Positions 7,109-15,371 of a DNA stretch of 16,468 nt are shown here, piece after piece. Source of the DNA: Bacillota bacterium (GTDB taxonomy: Bacteria > Bacillota > Desulfitobacteriia > Desulfitobacteriales > Desulfitobacteriaceae). A program made the translations under genes and the position numbers. The stretch covers positions 1 through 16,468 of the forward strand of contig JAJZSC010000014.1 in assembly GCA_021849995.1 (NCBI GenBank), written 5' to 3'. A model generated the notes under the pieces. The model was not told the origin of the DNA, searched no databases, and saw only the letters and a program-made list of their open reading frames with translations. Position 1 is the first letter of the stretch. Each line of letters opens with the position of its first letter.

Positions 7109-7219
7109 ATTAACTATTATTTGACTTTGATCAGTTAATTTGCTTTTGCTAAATTATTAGGATGGTAGGTTCTTTCTGAGTAAAAAAATTGTAGTATGGT
7201 AGGAGTAGGAGAAGAATTC

Positions 7220-8041
7220 ATGGAGAATTATTTCGCAGTAATTGGTGATCCCATTGCTCATTCATTGTCCCCACTATTGCATTCGGCAGGGTATCAGAGT
7301 CTAGGGATAACTGCTGAGTACTCGCGTTTTCGAGTTACCCCATCAAAGTTGAAAGAAGCTGTTTATGGATTACGAGCCTTGGGTTTTTCTGGTTGGAATG
7401 TTACTATACCTCATAAGGAAAGTATTATACCGTTATTAGATGAGTTGACCCCTGAGGCTGAAAACGCTGGAGCAGTGAATACTGTTAAACAGTTAAATGG
7501 GAAATTGATCGGGCACAATACTGATGGCAATGGTTTTGTCTTAGCTATTGAGAATAAATTTAATTTCTCTGATAAGAAGGCTGTTATTCTTGGAGCGGGT
7601 GGCGCGGCAAGAGGTATAGCATTTGCTTTAAAAGAAAAAGGAATGCGAATTCATATCTTGAATCGCACTTTGTCAAGAGCTCAAGAATTAGCTAGTCTTA
7701 TTAGGCTTGCGGGTGGTGAAGCATCTTCCGGTGACTTATTACCTGGAGTTTGGTTGAAAGACGTAGATCTAGTGGTTCAGACTACACCTGTTGGATTGTA
7801 TGGTGAAAATTATCCTATTTCACTTCAAGGAATCAAACCTAAAACTTTAGTAGTGGATATTATTTATAAGCCTTGGGAGACAGCATTTTTGCGCGAGGCA
7901 AGAAAATTAGGCTGTCAGACAATAAATGGCTTGCCTATGTTTTTGTTTCAGGGTGTCTTGGCATGGGAGTTTTGGCTCGGTGGAAAAGCCCCAGTCGAAC
8001 AAATGTGGGCTGCATTGGTGAATGAGGTCCAGACAAAGTAA
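7220..8041 (+). CDS. aroE: shikimate dehydrogenase (intact)
   Basis: 273-residue NADPH-dependent shikimate dehydrogenase, reducing 3-dehydroshikimate. The shikimate-binding HSLSP (residues 14-18), catalytic K66 in NVTIPHK, D102 in HNTDGNGF, the NADP-binding loop GAGGAARG (about 127), NRT, TTPVGL and the C-terminal helix QGVLAWEFW are all present. I chose ATG 7220 because AGGAGTAGGAGAAG lies at 7201-7214 directly before it. An in-frame ATG at 7196 would put that ribosome site inside the gene. It is the only functional aroE in the window, since the copy behind yqeG is a relic. A terminator follows. Confidence 0.96.
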   Translation: MENYFAVIGDPIAHSLSPLLHSAGYQSLGITAEYSRFRVTPSKLKEAVYGLRALGFSGWNVTIPHKESIIPLLDELTPEAENAGAVNTVKQLNGKLIGHNTDGNGFVLAIENKFNFSDKKAVILGAGGAARGIAFALKEKGMRIHILNRTLSRAQELASLIRLAGGEASSGDLLPGVWLKDVDLVVQTTPVGLYGENYPISLQGIKPKTLVVDIIYKPWETAFLREARKLGCQTINGLPMFLFQGVLAWEFWLGGKAPVEQMWAALVNEVQTK

Positions 8042-8071
8042 TTTGGTGTATTTAGTTAGCATTCAATAAAT

Positions 8072-8095
8072 CGAGGCGTAGGGCCTCGGTTTTTC
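8072..8095 (+). terminator. intrinsic terminator after aroE
   Basis: CGAGGC (8072-8077) pairs with GCCTCG (8083-8088) across a five-base loop, followed by GTTTTTC. It ends the shikimate block and isolates it from the catabolic region. Confidence 0.85.
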
Positions 8096-8268
8096 TTAGT
8101 TAATCAAAAAGTATAGTTTTTGGGTTTACTCCTTTGCTTGCGAATTTTGGCATTTTAGTTATGGAAACAAACGGGATAAGCTAATTATAGTTAAAGAGGC
8201 AGACAAGTTTCGAAACAGTGTGAATGTTGAGTAGCATAAATATATAAAATTTATATATATTTTTTATA

Positions 8269-8292
8269 TTTAACTAGATCGATCTAGTTAAA
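8269..8292. promoter_or_regulatory. 24-bp perfect palindrome, putative operator before the permease
   Basis: A gapless perfect palindrome with core taactagatcgatctagtta (8271-8290), extended by two matching bases on each side. It lies 11 bases before the permease ribosome site. The same AGATCGATCT core recurs before the next two transcription units. Even-length palindromes centred on CG are typical of LacI-type repressor sites, but no regulator gene is in the window, so the family is a guess. No clear -10/-35 pair is visible in the very AT-rich stretch upstream. Confidence 0.7.
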
Positions 8293-8319
8293 AGTCATTT
8301 CTTGGAGGAGAAGAAACCG

Positions 8320-9690
8320 ATGAGGGTTTTTATTTATACTTCATTAATAATTTTATATATCTTCCATCAATTTTTTTTAACATCCTACTTAAAATTTGGA
8401 ATTGGAATAATAGCTTTGATAGCTTTAATCTTGTCTTTGTTTTATGCAAAAGGTATTTATTTAAAAACAGGCTGTATATTTTTAATATTAGGTACGGGCT
8501 TGTTTATCTATAACGGCTTCCCATTATATACGTATCTTTTTCATTTTGAACGGATGTTAGGGTTGCTTTCATTATATATGGTTTTACCTTTTATTAATTC
8601 AGTAATAAAAGTCGGACATTATGATAAAAGCCTAAGCACTCTTTTACAAAATGGGGCAACTTCCTTACACGAGTTTTATAAACGCAGCTTTGTTGTCTGC
8701 AATTTTCTCACCTTGTTTCTGAATATTGCAGTTCTTCCCTTGTTGCATAAAACTTTAAGAATAACCCTAGATCAATTTCCCTTAAAAATTCAAAATAAGT
8801 ACTATGCTCAAAATTTGCTTCGTGCTTATGCTTTAAGTCTAACATGGTCTCCAATGGAGTTACTTATCAGCACTTCCATAGACATAACCCATATAAAATA
8901 TTATCAAGTTTTTCCTATACTTTTATCACTGATGTTTTTTATGGCAGGCATTGATTGGTTTCTATCATCTTTTAAATACCGGAAAGTAAATTTGACGAGT
9001 ACTGTCCAGACAAAAATTAACCAAAAAGATTCAAGCGGTGGCTTAAAAAGAGTTTATAAAAAGGTTTTTGAAATGTCCTGTATGTTGTTCGTTTTTATAA
9101 TTCTTGTTTCACTAGTTGAACATAGCTTGAAAAAGCCTTTTCTTTTCTCTGTCGTATTAACTATGATTCCGGTTACACTAATTTGGGTTTTCCTTATTGG
9201 CCGAATAAAACGGTTTTGTTTAATTACATTACCATTTTGGAAAGAACGTGTGACTGGGTTATCAAATTTCTTTTTTATGTTCTTATGTGCAGGTTTTTTT
9301 GTTGATATTTTGGCCGAATCTGGTGTTTTATCTTTAATTGAGCCTATTTTCACTGTGGCGTCTAAATATACGTTTCTGCTTTATTTATTAATAGCCGGCT
9401 TTTTCACGCTAGCTACTCTGATTGGTTTTCACACTTTAGTTTCAATGACTTTTCTCGCTGAACTAATAAAACCATTATTGCCTACCCTAGCTCCTATACC
9501 TTTAAGCATTGTACTAATTGCATGCAGCGTAGCCACAATAATGTTTAGCCCTTTCAATATGTCAGTTTCGCTCCTAGCTGATCAACTAAAGGCAAATCCC
9601 TTTAAAATCGGTTCTTTTAATTTTGGCTTTGCACTCTTTTATATGCTTTTAACTATTTCAGTCGCTTATTTCTTGGGAACAATTCTATGA
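8320..9690 (+). CDS. polytopic membrane permease, family not recognised (perhaps ion-transporter superfamily)
   Basis: 456-residue, strongly hydrophobic protein with about ten to twelve transmembrane helices. A hydrophilic loop near residues 225-250 splits it into two halves. Each half has a helix-breaking segment rich in Ser/Thr/Pro (AYALSLTWSPMELLISTS near residue 170; then FHTLVSMTF and MFSPFNMSVSLLADQL in the second half), the layout seen in anion and organic-acid carriers of the ion-transporter superfamily. I cannot name the family. The start is the ATG at 8320, set by GGAGGAG (8304-8310); an upstream in-frame TTG at 8302 lies inside that ribosome site. It is more AT-rich by eye than the enzyme genes after it. 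Sharing the operator motif with the catabolic units, it is probably the uptake system for their substrate. Confidence 0.7.
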   Translation: MRVFIYTSLIILYIFHQFFLTSYLKFGIGIIALIALILSLFYAKGIYLKTGCIFLILGTGLFIYNGFPLYTYLFHFERMLGLLSLYMVLPFINSVIKVGHYDKSLSTLLQNGATSLHEFYKRSFVVCNFLTLFLNIAVLPLLHKTLRITLDQFPLKIQNKYYAQNLLRAYALSLTWSPMELLISTSIDITHIKYYQVFPILLSLMFFMAGIDWFLSSFKYRKVNLTSTVQTKINQKDSSGGLKRVYKKVFEMSCMLFVFIILVSLVEHSLKKPFLFSVVLTMIPVTLIWVFLIGRIKRFCLITLPFWKERVTGLSNFFFMFLCAGFFVDILAESGVLSLIEPIFTVASKYTFLLYLLIAGFFTLATLIGFHTLVSMTFLAELIKPLLPTLAPIPLSIVLIACSVATIMFSPFNMSVSLLADQLKANPFKIGSFNFGFALFYMLLTISVAYFLGTIL

Positions 9691-9840
9691 CCCTCTTCAA
9701 AAAAGCAACTTGGGTGTTAACAGCCATTAGAGAACCTCCTGCATATTTTTAGATCATAATAATTTATACTATTTTCTAAATTTTATTTATTTAAAATTAT
9801 TTAAAGATTATTTTTTTATAGAAATTATCTGAATATTATA

Positions 9841-9868
9841 TTGACACGCACATGAAACTACATATAAT
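9841..9868 (+). promoter_or_regulatory. consensus sigma-A promoter of the dehydrogenase unit
   Basis: A perfect TTGACA (9841-9846) and a perfect TATAAT (9863-9868) are separated by 16 bases. The predicted transcription start is around 9875, inside the palindrome at 9874-9885. Such a strong promoter fits control by repression. Confidence 0.85.
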
Positions 9869-9873
9869 TAAAT

Positions 9874-9885
9874 TAGATCGATCTA
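9874..9885. promoter_or_regulatory. putative operator TAGATCGATCTA at the transcription start
   Basis: A 12-bp perfect palindrome with the same core as 8271-8290 and 14439-14448. It begins six bases after the -10 box, so a bound protein would block initiation. Confidence 0.7.
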
Positions 9886-9943
9886 CATATGAATTTTCTG
9901 TAAAAGGTTTCTTTCAAAGTCGTAACCAAAATAGAAAAAGAGG

Positions 9944-10933
9944 GTGAGTAGGACGTTTGAATTATATGTAGAAAATCCACATGAATTAAAATTAAGGGAA
10001 ATAGAATCTGCAGCAGCTCCCAAAGATCATGAGGTAAAAGTTAAGGTTATCTATGGTGGAATTTGTGGTTCTGATATTAAGGTTTACAAGGGAAAAATCG
10101 GTTATGCAAAATATCCCCTTCGGCCCGGGCATGAAGTATTAGGCATAATCGTTGAAGCAGGTGTGGGAACTCCCTATAAAGCAGGCACTAAAGTTACCAT
10201 TTTCCCAAATACGTTTTGTGGACAATGCGAATTTTGTTTAAATGGTAAAATCAATATTTGCACAAATAAAAAACCCTTAGGTGTTTCAACCGATGGGCTT
10301 TTCGGTCAGGAAGTAGTTATAGACTCTAAGTATGTCATCCCCGTACCTGACAATGTACCTGATGAAAGAGCGGTCTTAACGGAACCTTTGGCAGTTGTTG
10401 TCCATGCCATAAAGAAAGTAAATATTAGCTGTGGGACTAAAGTTGCTATTATTGGTTGCGGCACCGAAGGATTGCTAGCTGGAGCAATAGTTCTAAGCAA
10501 AGGAGCAGATTTAACGGCCATTGATGTCAATTCAACCAAATTAGAACTCGCGAAACGTCTAGGCAATGTTCAAGCAAAACTACCGAATGAGGTTAAAGAT
10601 CAGCGTTTTGACTTAGTGATTGAGGCCGCTGGGGTAAAGGCTTCTTTGGAACAAGCGCTAGAGATTGTTAAACCAGGTGGCACAGTACTAGCTATAGGGA
10701 TTAATGCAGATCCTGTAGACCTCAACCCCATTCATCTTGTGCGAAGCGAAATCTCGATTCTGGGCTCAATTATTTACACATTAGAGGATTTTACGGACGC
10801 ACTGCAGTATTTAAACGACCATTCTCTTAACATTGAGCCTATTGTTTCTAAAATATACTCGTATTCGGAATTCCCAAAAGCTTTTGAGGACGCAAACTCT
10901 GGAAATTATGCGAAGATCATTCTTAAGTTCTAA
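9944..10933 (+). CDS. zinc-dependent medium-chain alcohol/polyol dehydrogenase
   Basis: 329-residue medium-chain dehydrogenase, predicted to oxidise a secondary alcohol or polyol with NAD. Catalytic zinc ligands are C41 (CGSD) and H62-E63 (GHE). The structural zinc lobe has C91, C94, C97 and C105. The Rossmann loop GCGTEG starts at residue 171, and the following AIDVN supplies an acid that favours NAD over NADP. It resembles sorbitol/threonine dehydrogenase-type enzymes, but the substrate is not evident. The start is uncertain: GTG 9944 abuts its only purine-rich sequence (AGAGGG), giving almost no spacing, while GAGGGTGAG would be well spaced for the in-frame ACG at 9953. It is the first gene of a unit with the ThDP enzyme and aldehyde dehydrogenase, behind a strong promoter and operator. 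Confidence 0.85.
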   Translation: MSRTFELYVENPHELKLREIESAAAPKDHEVKVKVIYGGICGSDIKVYKGKIGYAKYPLRPGHEVLGIIVEAGVGTPYKAGTKVTIFPNTFCGQCEFCLNGKINICTNKKPLGVSTDGLFGQEVVIDSKYVIPVPDNVPDERAVLTEPLAVVVHAIKKVNISCGTKVAIIGCGTEGLLAGAIVLSKGADLTAIDVNSTKLELAKRLGNVQAKLPNEVKDQRFDLVIEAAGVKASLEQALEIVKPGGTVLAIGINADPVDLNPIHLVRSEISILGSIIYTLEDFTDALQYLNDHSLNIEPIVSKIYSYSEFPKAFEDANSGNYAKIILKF

Positions 10934-11032
10934 TCGAATATAGCTTGGAAGGTTAAGCTTTGGTCACATACCTAAATAATTGGATCATTTAAAATTGACC
11001 TATACAGTATTGTAAAAGAGGGGGGCTTAAAA

Positions 11033-12793
11033 ATGAAGGATTTAGTCGCTAATCAACTAGTAAAATATCTTGAAAGGCGGGAAATCAAGCATATCTTCGG
11101 GCTCTGTGGACACACCAATATTGCCTTTTTGGCTGCCTTATCGAAAAGTGATAAAATCCGCTTTATCAACGTTCGCCACGAGCAGATTGCTTCACATGCA
11201 GCTGATGGATATGCACGGGTCACGAAAAAGGCTTCGGTTGTCCTTAGTCACTTAGGACCGGGACTTACAAATGCTGCAACCGGTGTAGCCAATGCAGCGA
11301 TGGACTCTATTCCAATGGTAGTGATTGCCGGCGATGTCCCGACCCACTATTTTGGAAAACATCCGCATCAAGAAGTTAATCTACATGCCGATGCTTCCCA
11401 GTGGGAGATTTATCGTCCCTTTGTGAAACGTGCTTGGCGAGTGGATCGACCTGAACTCATGCCCGAAATTTTAGAAAAAGCCTTTGCTCTTGCTGAATCT
11501 GGACGACCGGGACCCGTTCTTGTTGACGTACCGATGGATATTTTCTCCAAGGAAATCGAAGCTGAGCTATTCGAGCGGCTTGATCAAAATACAAAAAACA
11601 TTCAAAAACCTTCGATTGATGATGAAACGGCAACCAGAATCATTCAAACACTGGCAGAGGCCAAAAATCCTGTGATCTATGTCGGTGGGGGTGTGATTCT
11701 TGCGGATGCTGCTCAAGAGTTAAGGGAATTTGTTGACCACATGGGGATTCCGGTTGCTCACTCCTTGATGGGTAAAGGGAGCTTGCCTGATGATCATCCG
11801 CTAACTCTTGGTATGACCGGTTTCTGGGGAACAGAGTTTATCAATAACCAATGCAAACAAGCGGACTATGTTTTAGGGTTGGGTACAAGCTTTAAAGAAG
11901 CGGATTGCAGCTCGTGGTACCCGGAGTATACGTTTAGTTTCCCACCGACCAAACTGATTCACATTGACATTGATCCGAGTGAGATCGGTCGCAATTACCC
12001 TGTTGAAATCGGTGCTGTAGCTGATCTCAAACAAGCGCTGACCGTATTAAATCGTGTTGCCAAAAAACTCTTCCCCGAGGCGCAAAAGAATGAAGCGTTA
12101 GAACGTGAAATTGCCAATTACAGACAGCAATTTAAGGCAAGCAACAAACAATTTGAAGAAAGCAACCAGTTTCCGATGAGTCCTCAGCGGATTCTTGCCG
12201 ATGTACGCGAATTGTTGCCGAGAAATACTATCATCACCACGGATGTCGGTTGGAATAAGAACGGGGTCGGACAGCAATTCCCAATCTATGAACCCGGGTC
12301 CATCCTTACCCCAGGAGGCTATGCCACGATGGGTTTTGGCTCACCTGCCGCTTTAGGAGCAAAGATTGCCGCACCGGATCGAATCGTTGTTTCCTTGATC
12401 GGCGATGGTGGGTTCGGACAAAATCCTGCCGTTTTGGCAACTGCCTCCATTGAGAAAATACCAGTAATCTTTATAGTCATGAACAACAATGCATTTGGAA
12501 CGATTGCAGGGTTAGAAAAAGCCCATTATGATACTACATTCGGTACCGTTTTTGAGAAGGATAATGAACCTTACTCACCCGATTATGCAGCCATCGCACG
12601 GGCTTACGGAGTCGAAGGTGTTAAAATCCAATCAGCTGAGGAGTTCAAAGTTGTACTCCAGAAGGCAATTGAATCCAATCAACCGTTTGTGATTGATGCA
12701 CCTATGCTGAACAATCCGGTTCCTACAGCAGGGCATTGGAATATTATGGATATTTATTCACCGGACAAAAAGGTTGACCATGTGAGCACCTGA
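11033..12793 (+). CDS. ThDP-dependent enzyme of the acetolactate synthase/decarboxylase superfamily
   Basis: 586-residue single-chain enzyme with the usual three domains. The N-terminal PYR domain carries the cofactor-activating E50 in RHEQ, then HAADGYAR and GPGLTNAATGVANA. The middle domain follows (about residues 195-345). The C-terminal PP domain has the thiamine diphosphate motif GDG at 457-459 and NNN at 484-486. It should cleave or join a bond next to a carbonyl (2-oxo acid decarboxylase, ligase or acyl transferase). The motif HIFGLCGHTN and the region FGKHPHQEVNLHADASQWEIY do not match acetolactate synthase, glyoxylate carboligase, Xsc or IolD as I remember them, so the reaction is open. 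AGAGGGGGG (11017-11025) precedes the ATG. It is followed 69 bases later by the CoA-acylating aldehyde dehydrogenase, which suggests that it produces an aldehyde. Confidence 0.85.
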   Translation: MKDLVANQLVKYLERREIKHIFGLCGHTNIAFLAALSKSDKIRFINVRHEQIASHAADGYARVTKKASVVLSHLGPGLTNAATGVANAAMDSIPMVVIAGDVPTHYFGKHPHQEVNLHADASQWEIYRPFVKRAWRVDRPELMPEILEKAFALAESGRPGPVLVDVPMDIFSKEIEAELFERLDQNTKNIQKPSIDDETATRIIQTLAEAKNPVIYVGGGVILADAAQELREFVDHMGIPVAHSLMGKGSLPDDHPLTLGMTGFWGTEFINNQCKQADYVLGLGTSFKEADCSSWYPEYTFSFPPTKLIHIDIDPSEIGRNYPVEIGAVADLKQALTVLNRVAKKLFPEAQKNEALEREIANYRQQFKASNKQFEESNQFPMSPQRILADVRELLPRNTIITTDVGWNKNGVGQQFPIYEPGSILTPGGYATMGFGSPAALGAKIAAPDRIVVSLIGDGGFGQNPAVLATASIEKIPVIFIVMNNNAFGTIAGLEKAHYDTTFGTVFEKDNEPYSPDYAAIARAYGVEGVKIQSAEEFKVVLQKAIESNQPFVIDAPMLNNPVPTAGHWNIMDIYSPDKKVDHVST

Positions 12794-12862
12794 TGTTTTG
12801 CGGTGTTATAAACTATGGAACGGTCTGAACTCAAATATAAAAGTCTTTGAGGAGGAATAAGT

Positions 12863-14275
12863 GTGGCAGACGAATTAACTAAAGAACAGCAGGACGAGTT
12901 AGATGAAGTCTTTGCAAAAGCACGGAAAGCACTAGCCATTATTGAAACCTATGATCAGTCTAGAGTGGATCGTCTCTGCCAAGCTGTTGCGTGGGCGGTG
13001 GCCAATAAACAGACTTTCACTCGTTTAGTGGATATGGGCATTCAAGAAAGTGGTCTCGGAGATTACGCAAGCCGGATGAATAAGCGGTTTAAAATCCGGG
13101 GAGTATTGAGAGATGCACTCCGTCAAAAGAGTGTCGGTATTATCGAAGAGATTCCGGAAAAAGGGATTGTTAAATATGCGAAACCCGTGGGTATTATCGC
13201 TTCAATTGTACCTACAACAAACCCGGATCTTACCCCTGCTGGGAATGCAATATACGCGATTAAAGCCCGGGACGTTGTGATTTTCTCGCCCCATCCACGC
13301 TCGAAAAAGACGACATTTGAAACGGTTCGTCTAATGCAGGAGGCTCTCGAGCGGGAAGGCGCACCCGCAGAAATTGTTCAATGTCTAACCAAAGTTAATA
13401 TTCCTATGTCTAAGGCCCTGATGGCTCGGGCGGATCTCGTAATTGCAACAGGGGGTCAACAGATGGTACGGGCAGCCTACAGTTCGGGAACTCCGGCTTA
13501 TGGGGTCGGAGCTGGAAACGCCACAATGATTTTTGATGAGACGACAAATATAGAAGAAGCTGCTCATTACACTATGTTGAGTAAAACTTCCGATTATGGA
13601 TCCGGCTGTTCGGCGGACGGCAACTTAGTGGTCCATGAGAGTATCTATGATCAGATGTTAACTCAATTAGAGAAAGAAGGCGGATATATAGCTAATACTG
13701 AGGAACGAGCATTACTCCAAAAAGTGATGTGGGATGATGAGGGTCACCGTTTACCGGATACTGTAGCAATTGCGCCTCAGAAATTAGCACAAATTGCTGG
13801 ATTTGAAATACCGGAAGATCGGAAGTTTATTGCTATTATTGGAGATGGTATTGGTAAAGATCATCCATTTTCCAGTGAAAAATTGACCACCCTTTTGGCT
13901 ATTCATAAATATGAGGGCTCCTTTGATAATGCTGTTAAGATGATGCATGCAATTTATGAGGTCGGAGGTAAGGGCCACTCTGTTGGGATCTACTCCTTCA
14001 ATGATGAGCACATTCACCAGCTGGCACTTGAAGCACCGGTGAGCCGGATCATGGTTCGTCAACCTCAATCGAAAGCGAATGCCGGCGCCTTTAACAACGG
14101 CATGCCGATGACTTCTAGCATGGGTTGCGGAACATGGGGTGGAAATATTATTTCTGAGAATCTTAACCTCAAGCATTATATGAATACAACATGGGTGTCC
14201 CGCCCTATTCCAGAAGATCGCCCGTCAGATGAAGAATTGTTTGGTGAATTTTATGTTCCGGAAATGGAAAGGTAA
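12863..14275 (+). CDS. CoA-acylating aldehyde dehydrogenase (AdhE/EutE/SauS-like)
   Basis: 470-residue aldehyde dehydrogenase of the acylating branch: aldehyde + CoA + NAD to acyl-CoA + NADH. Family features are KPVGIIASIVPTTNPDLTPAGNAIYAIKARDVVIFSPHPRSKK, the nucleotide-contact region, and the catalytic C249 in SKTSDYGSGCSADGN. It is far shorter than bifunctional AdhE and lacks an alcohol dehydrogenase domain. It has no N-terminal microcompartment-targeting helix that I can see, and no shell genes are nearby. Sulfoacetaldehyde dehydrogenase (acylating, SauS) is one relative of similar layout, but no sulfonate-specific gene is in the window. GTG start with TGAGGAGGA (12848-12856) well placed. 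Last gene of the dehydrogenase-ThDP-aldehyde dehydrogenase unit. Confidence 0.88.
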   Translation: MADELTKEQQDELDEVFAKARKALAIIETYDQSRVDRLCQAVAWAVANKQTFTRLVDMGIQESGLGDYASRMNKRFKIRGVLRDALRQKSVGIIEEIPEKGIVKYAKPVGIIASIVPTTNPDLTPAGNAIYAIKARDVVIFSPHPRSKKTTFETVRLMQEALEREGAPAEIVQCLTKVNIPMSKALMARADLVIATGGQQMVRAAYSSGTPAYGVGAGNATMIFDETTNIEEAAHYTMLSKTSDYGSGCSADGNLVVHESIYDQMLTQLEKEGGYIANTEERALLQKVMWDDEGHRLPDTVAIAPQKLAQIAGFEIPEDRKFIAIIGDGIGKDHPFSSEKLTTLLAIHKYEGSFDNAVKMMHAIYEVGGKGHSVGIYSFNDEHIHQLALEAPVSRIMVRQPQSKANAGAFNNGMPMTSSMGCGTWGGNIISENLNLKHYMNTTWVSRPIPEDRPSDEELFGEFYVPEMER

Positions 14276-14438
14276 AAGTTAAGGAATATTTATCATAGTG
14301 TTTGGGCTCTCCTTTGGGTGTATGCGCTTTGAAAAGAACATTTCACCAACAAGGGTTAGTCCTTCTTTTTTAGTGAAAGCAAATGTTAATAGGATCATAG
14401 GTCAAAATAGTTTTGTTGTTGATAACAAATTTTTTAGT

Positions 14439-14448
14439 AGATCGATCT
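14439..14448. promoter_or_regulatory. putative operator AGATCGATCT before the TIM-barrel gene
   Basis: 10-bp perfect palindrome identical to the core at 8276-8285 and 9875-9884, 40 bases before the ribosome site of the TIM-barrel gene. I could not identify a convincing -35/-10 pair around it. Its presence implies an independent start of transcription for the last two genes. Confidence 0.6.
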
Positions 14449-14501
14449 CATTTTAAGTAAGAAACTTTAAATCTTAATCAAAGATTTAAGGAGGTCTGAA
14501 A

Positions 14502-15320
14502 ATGAATAGAAAATTTTCTCTTGGGTATCTCACGGTGCCTGGTTGTCCACCACCTGAGATGATTTATCTAGCAGCACGTGCCGGATACGATTATGTTAGC
14601 TTAAGAACCATTCCCATGGGCTTAGCTAATGAGCCTGATTTTGGATTAGCTAAAAACAAGAAATTACTGCAACAAACCAAAACTGCTTTTGCCGAGACGG
14701 GCATTAAACTTCACGATATTGAGAATGCTCGTATATACGACGGCGTTGATTTGAAAAGCTATCTACCGGAAATAGAAATTGCTGCAGAACTAGGGGCACG
14801 CGGCTTTTTGACTCAATGTTGGACTACTGACAGGGATTTTATGATCGAAGCATTTAGTGAGCTCTGTGATTTTGCAAAACCGCTAGGTCTCACTGCAAAT
14901 TTGGAACCTGTCACATGGGCAAATGTTACAAATATTACTGAAGCACTTGACATTCTTCAGACTGCAAACCGCGAAAACTCTGCACTTCTTGTTGATACAC
15001 TGCATTTCAGCCGCTCACGCTGTAATCTTGAAGACTTGGAAAAGGTTCCAAAAGATTTTTTTAAATTTATGCATCTTTGCGATGCACCCCGGGAAATTCC
15101 TGATAATAAAGAGGAATTGATATTTACAGCCCGGGAGGGGCGCTTATATTTGGGTGAAGGCGGTATTGATATCGCAAGCATTATCAGCAAAATTCCAGAA
15201 GTTGTATATGTTATCGAATTACCTAATCTTGAGCGTACGAAGGTAATAGGAAATGCAGAGCATGCTTGGAGATGCCTAGATACGGCAAAGGCTTATTTAA
15301 AGACAATGAAAGCTAGCTAG
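14502..15320 (+). CDS. sugar-phosphate isomerase/epimerase-like TIM-barrel protein
   Basis: 272-residue protein of the xylose-isomerase-like TIM-barrel group (AP endonuclease 2 family; relatives include hydroxypyruvate isomerase, IolE/IolI and epimerases). Likely divalent-metal ligands line up on successive strands: E135 (NLEPV), D165 and H168 (VDTLHF), H191 and D194 (MHLCDA), E239 (VIELPN). Length fits the family. AAGGAGGT (14489-14496) is an excellent ribosome site. It probably isomerises, epimerises or dehydrates a hydroxylated intermediate. It is followed by the HMG-CoA-lyase-family gene 51 bases later, so both are likely one transcript under the operator at 14439. The substrate cannot be inferred. 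Confidence 0.82.
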   Translation: MNRKFSLGYLTVPGCPPPEMIYLAARAGYDYVSLRTIPMGLANEPDFGLAKNKKLLQQTKTAFAETGIKLHDIENARIYDGVDLKSYLPEIEIAAELGARGFLTQCWTTDRDFMIEAFSELCDFAKPLGLTANLEPVTWANVTNITEALDILQTANRENSALLVDTLHFSRSRCNLEDLEKVPKDFFKFMHLCDAPREIPDNKEELIFTAREGRLYLGEGGIDIASIISKIPEVVYVIELPNLERTKVIGNAEHAWRCLDTAKAYLKTMKAS

Positions 15321-15371
15321 GTTAAAAAGGGATGAGCATGTGAATAAATGAACGTTTCAGGAGGAATATCT

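Noticed and set aside
8302..8319. TTG start for the permease
   Set aside because: The TTG and the next codons are the ribosome binding site GGAGGAG of the ATG at 8320.
9691..9840. Terminator for the permease gene
   Set aside because: The region is very AT-rich but I found no stem of useful length followed by a T-run.
10980..11008. Separate promoter (TTGGAT-17-TACAGT) for the ThDP enzyme gene
   Set aside because: Only partial matches to both boxes and no operator motif, so the gene is more simply part of the dehydrogenase transcript.
13784..14176. 130-residue minus-strand frame opposite the aldehyde dehydrogenase
   Set aside because: It lies wholly antisense to a well-supported gene, has no family motifs and no ribosome site of note.
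12863..14275. Calling the aldehyde dehydrogenase SauS and the locus a sulfonate degradation pathway
   Set aside because: The layout is compatible, but there is no CoA ligase, sulfite-handling gene or sulfonate lyase nearby, so the specific name is not supported.
14341..14378. Nested inverted repeats (TTTCAC/GTGAAA and AAGG/CCTT) with a T-run, as a terminator after the aldehyde dehydrogenase
   Set aside because: The inner stem is only four base pairs and the T-run lies inside the outer stem, so it is too weak to call.
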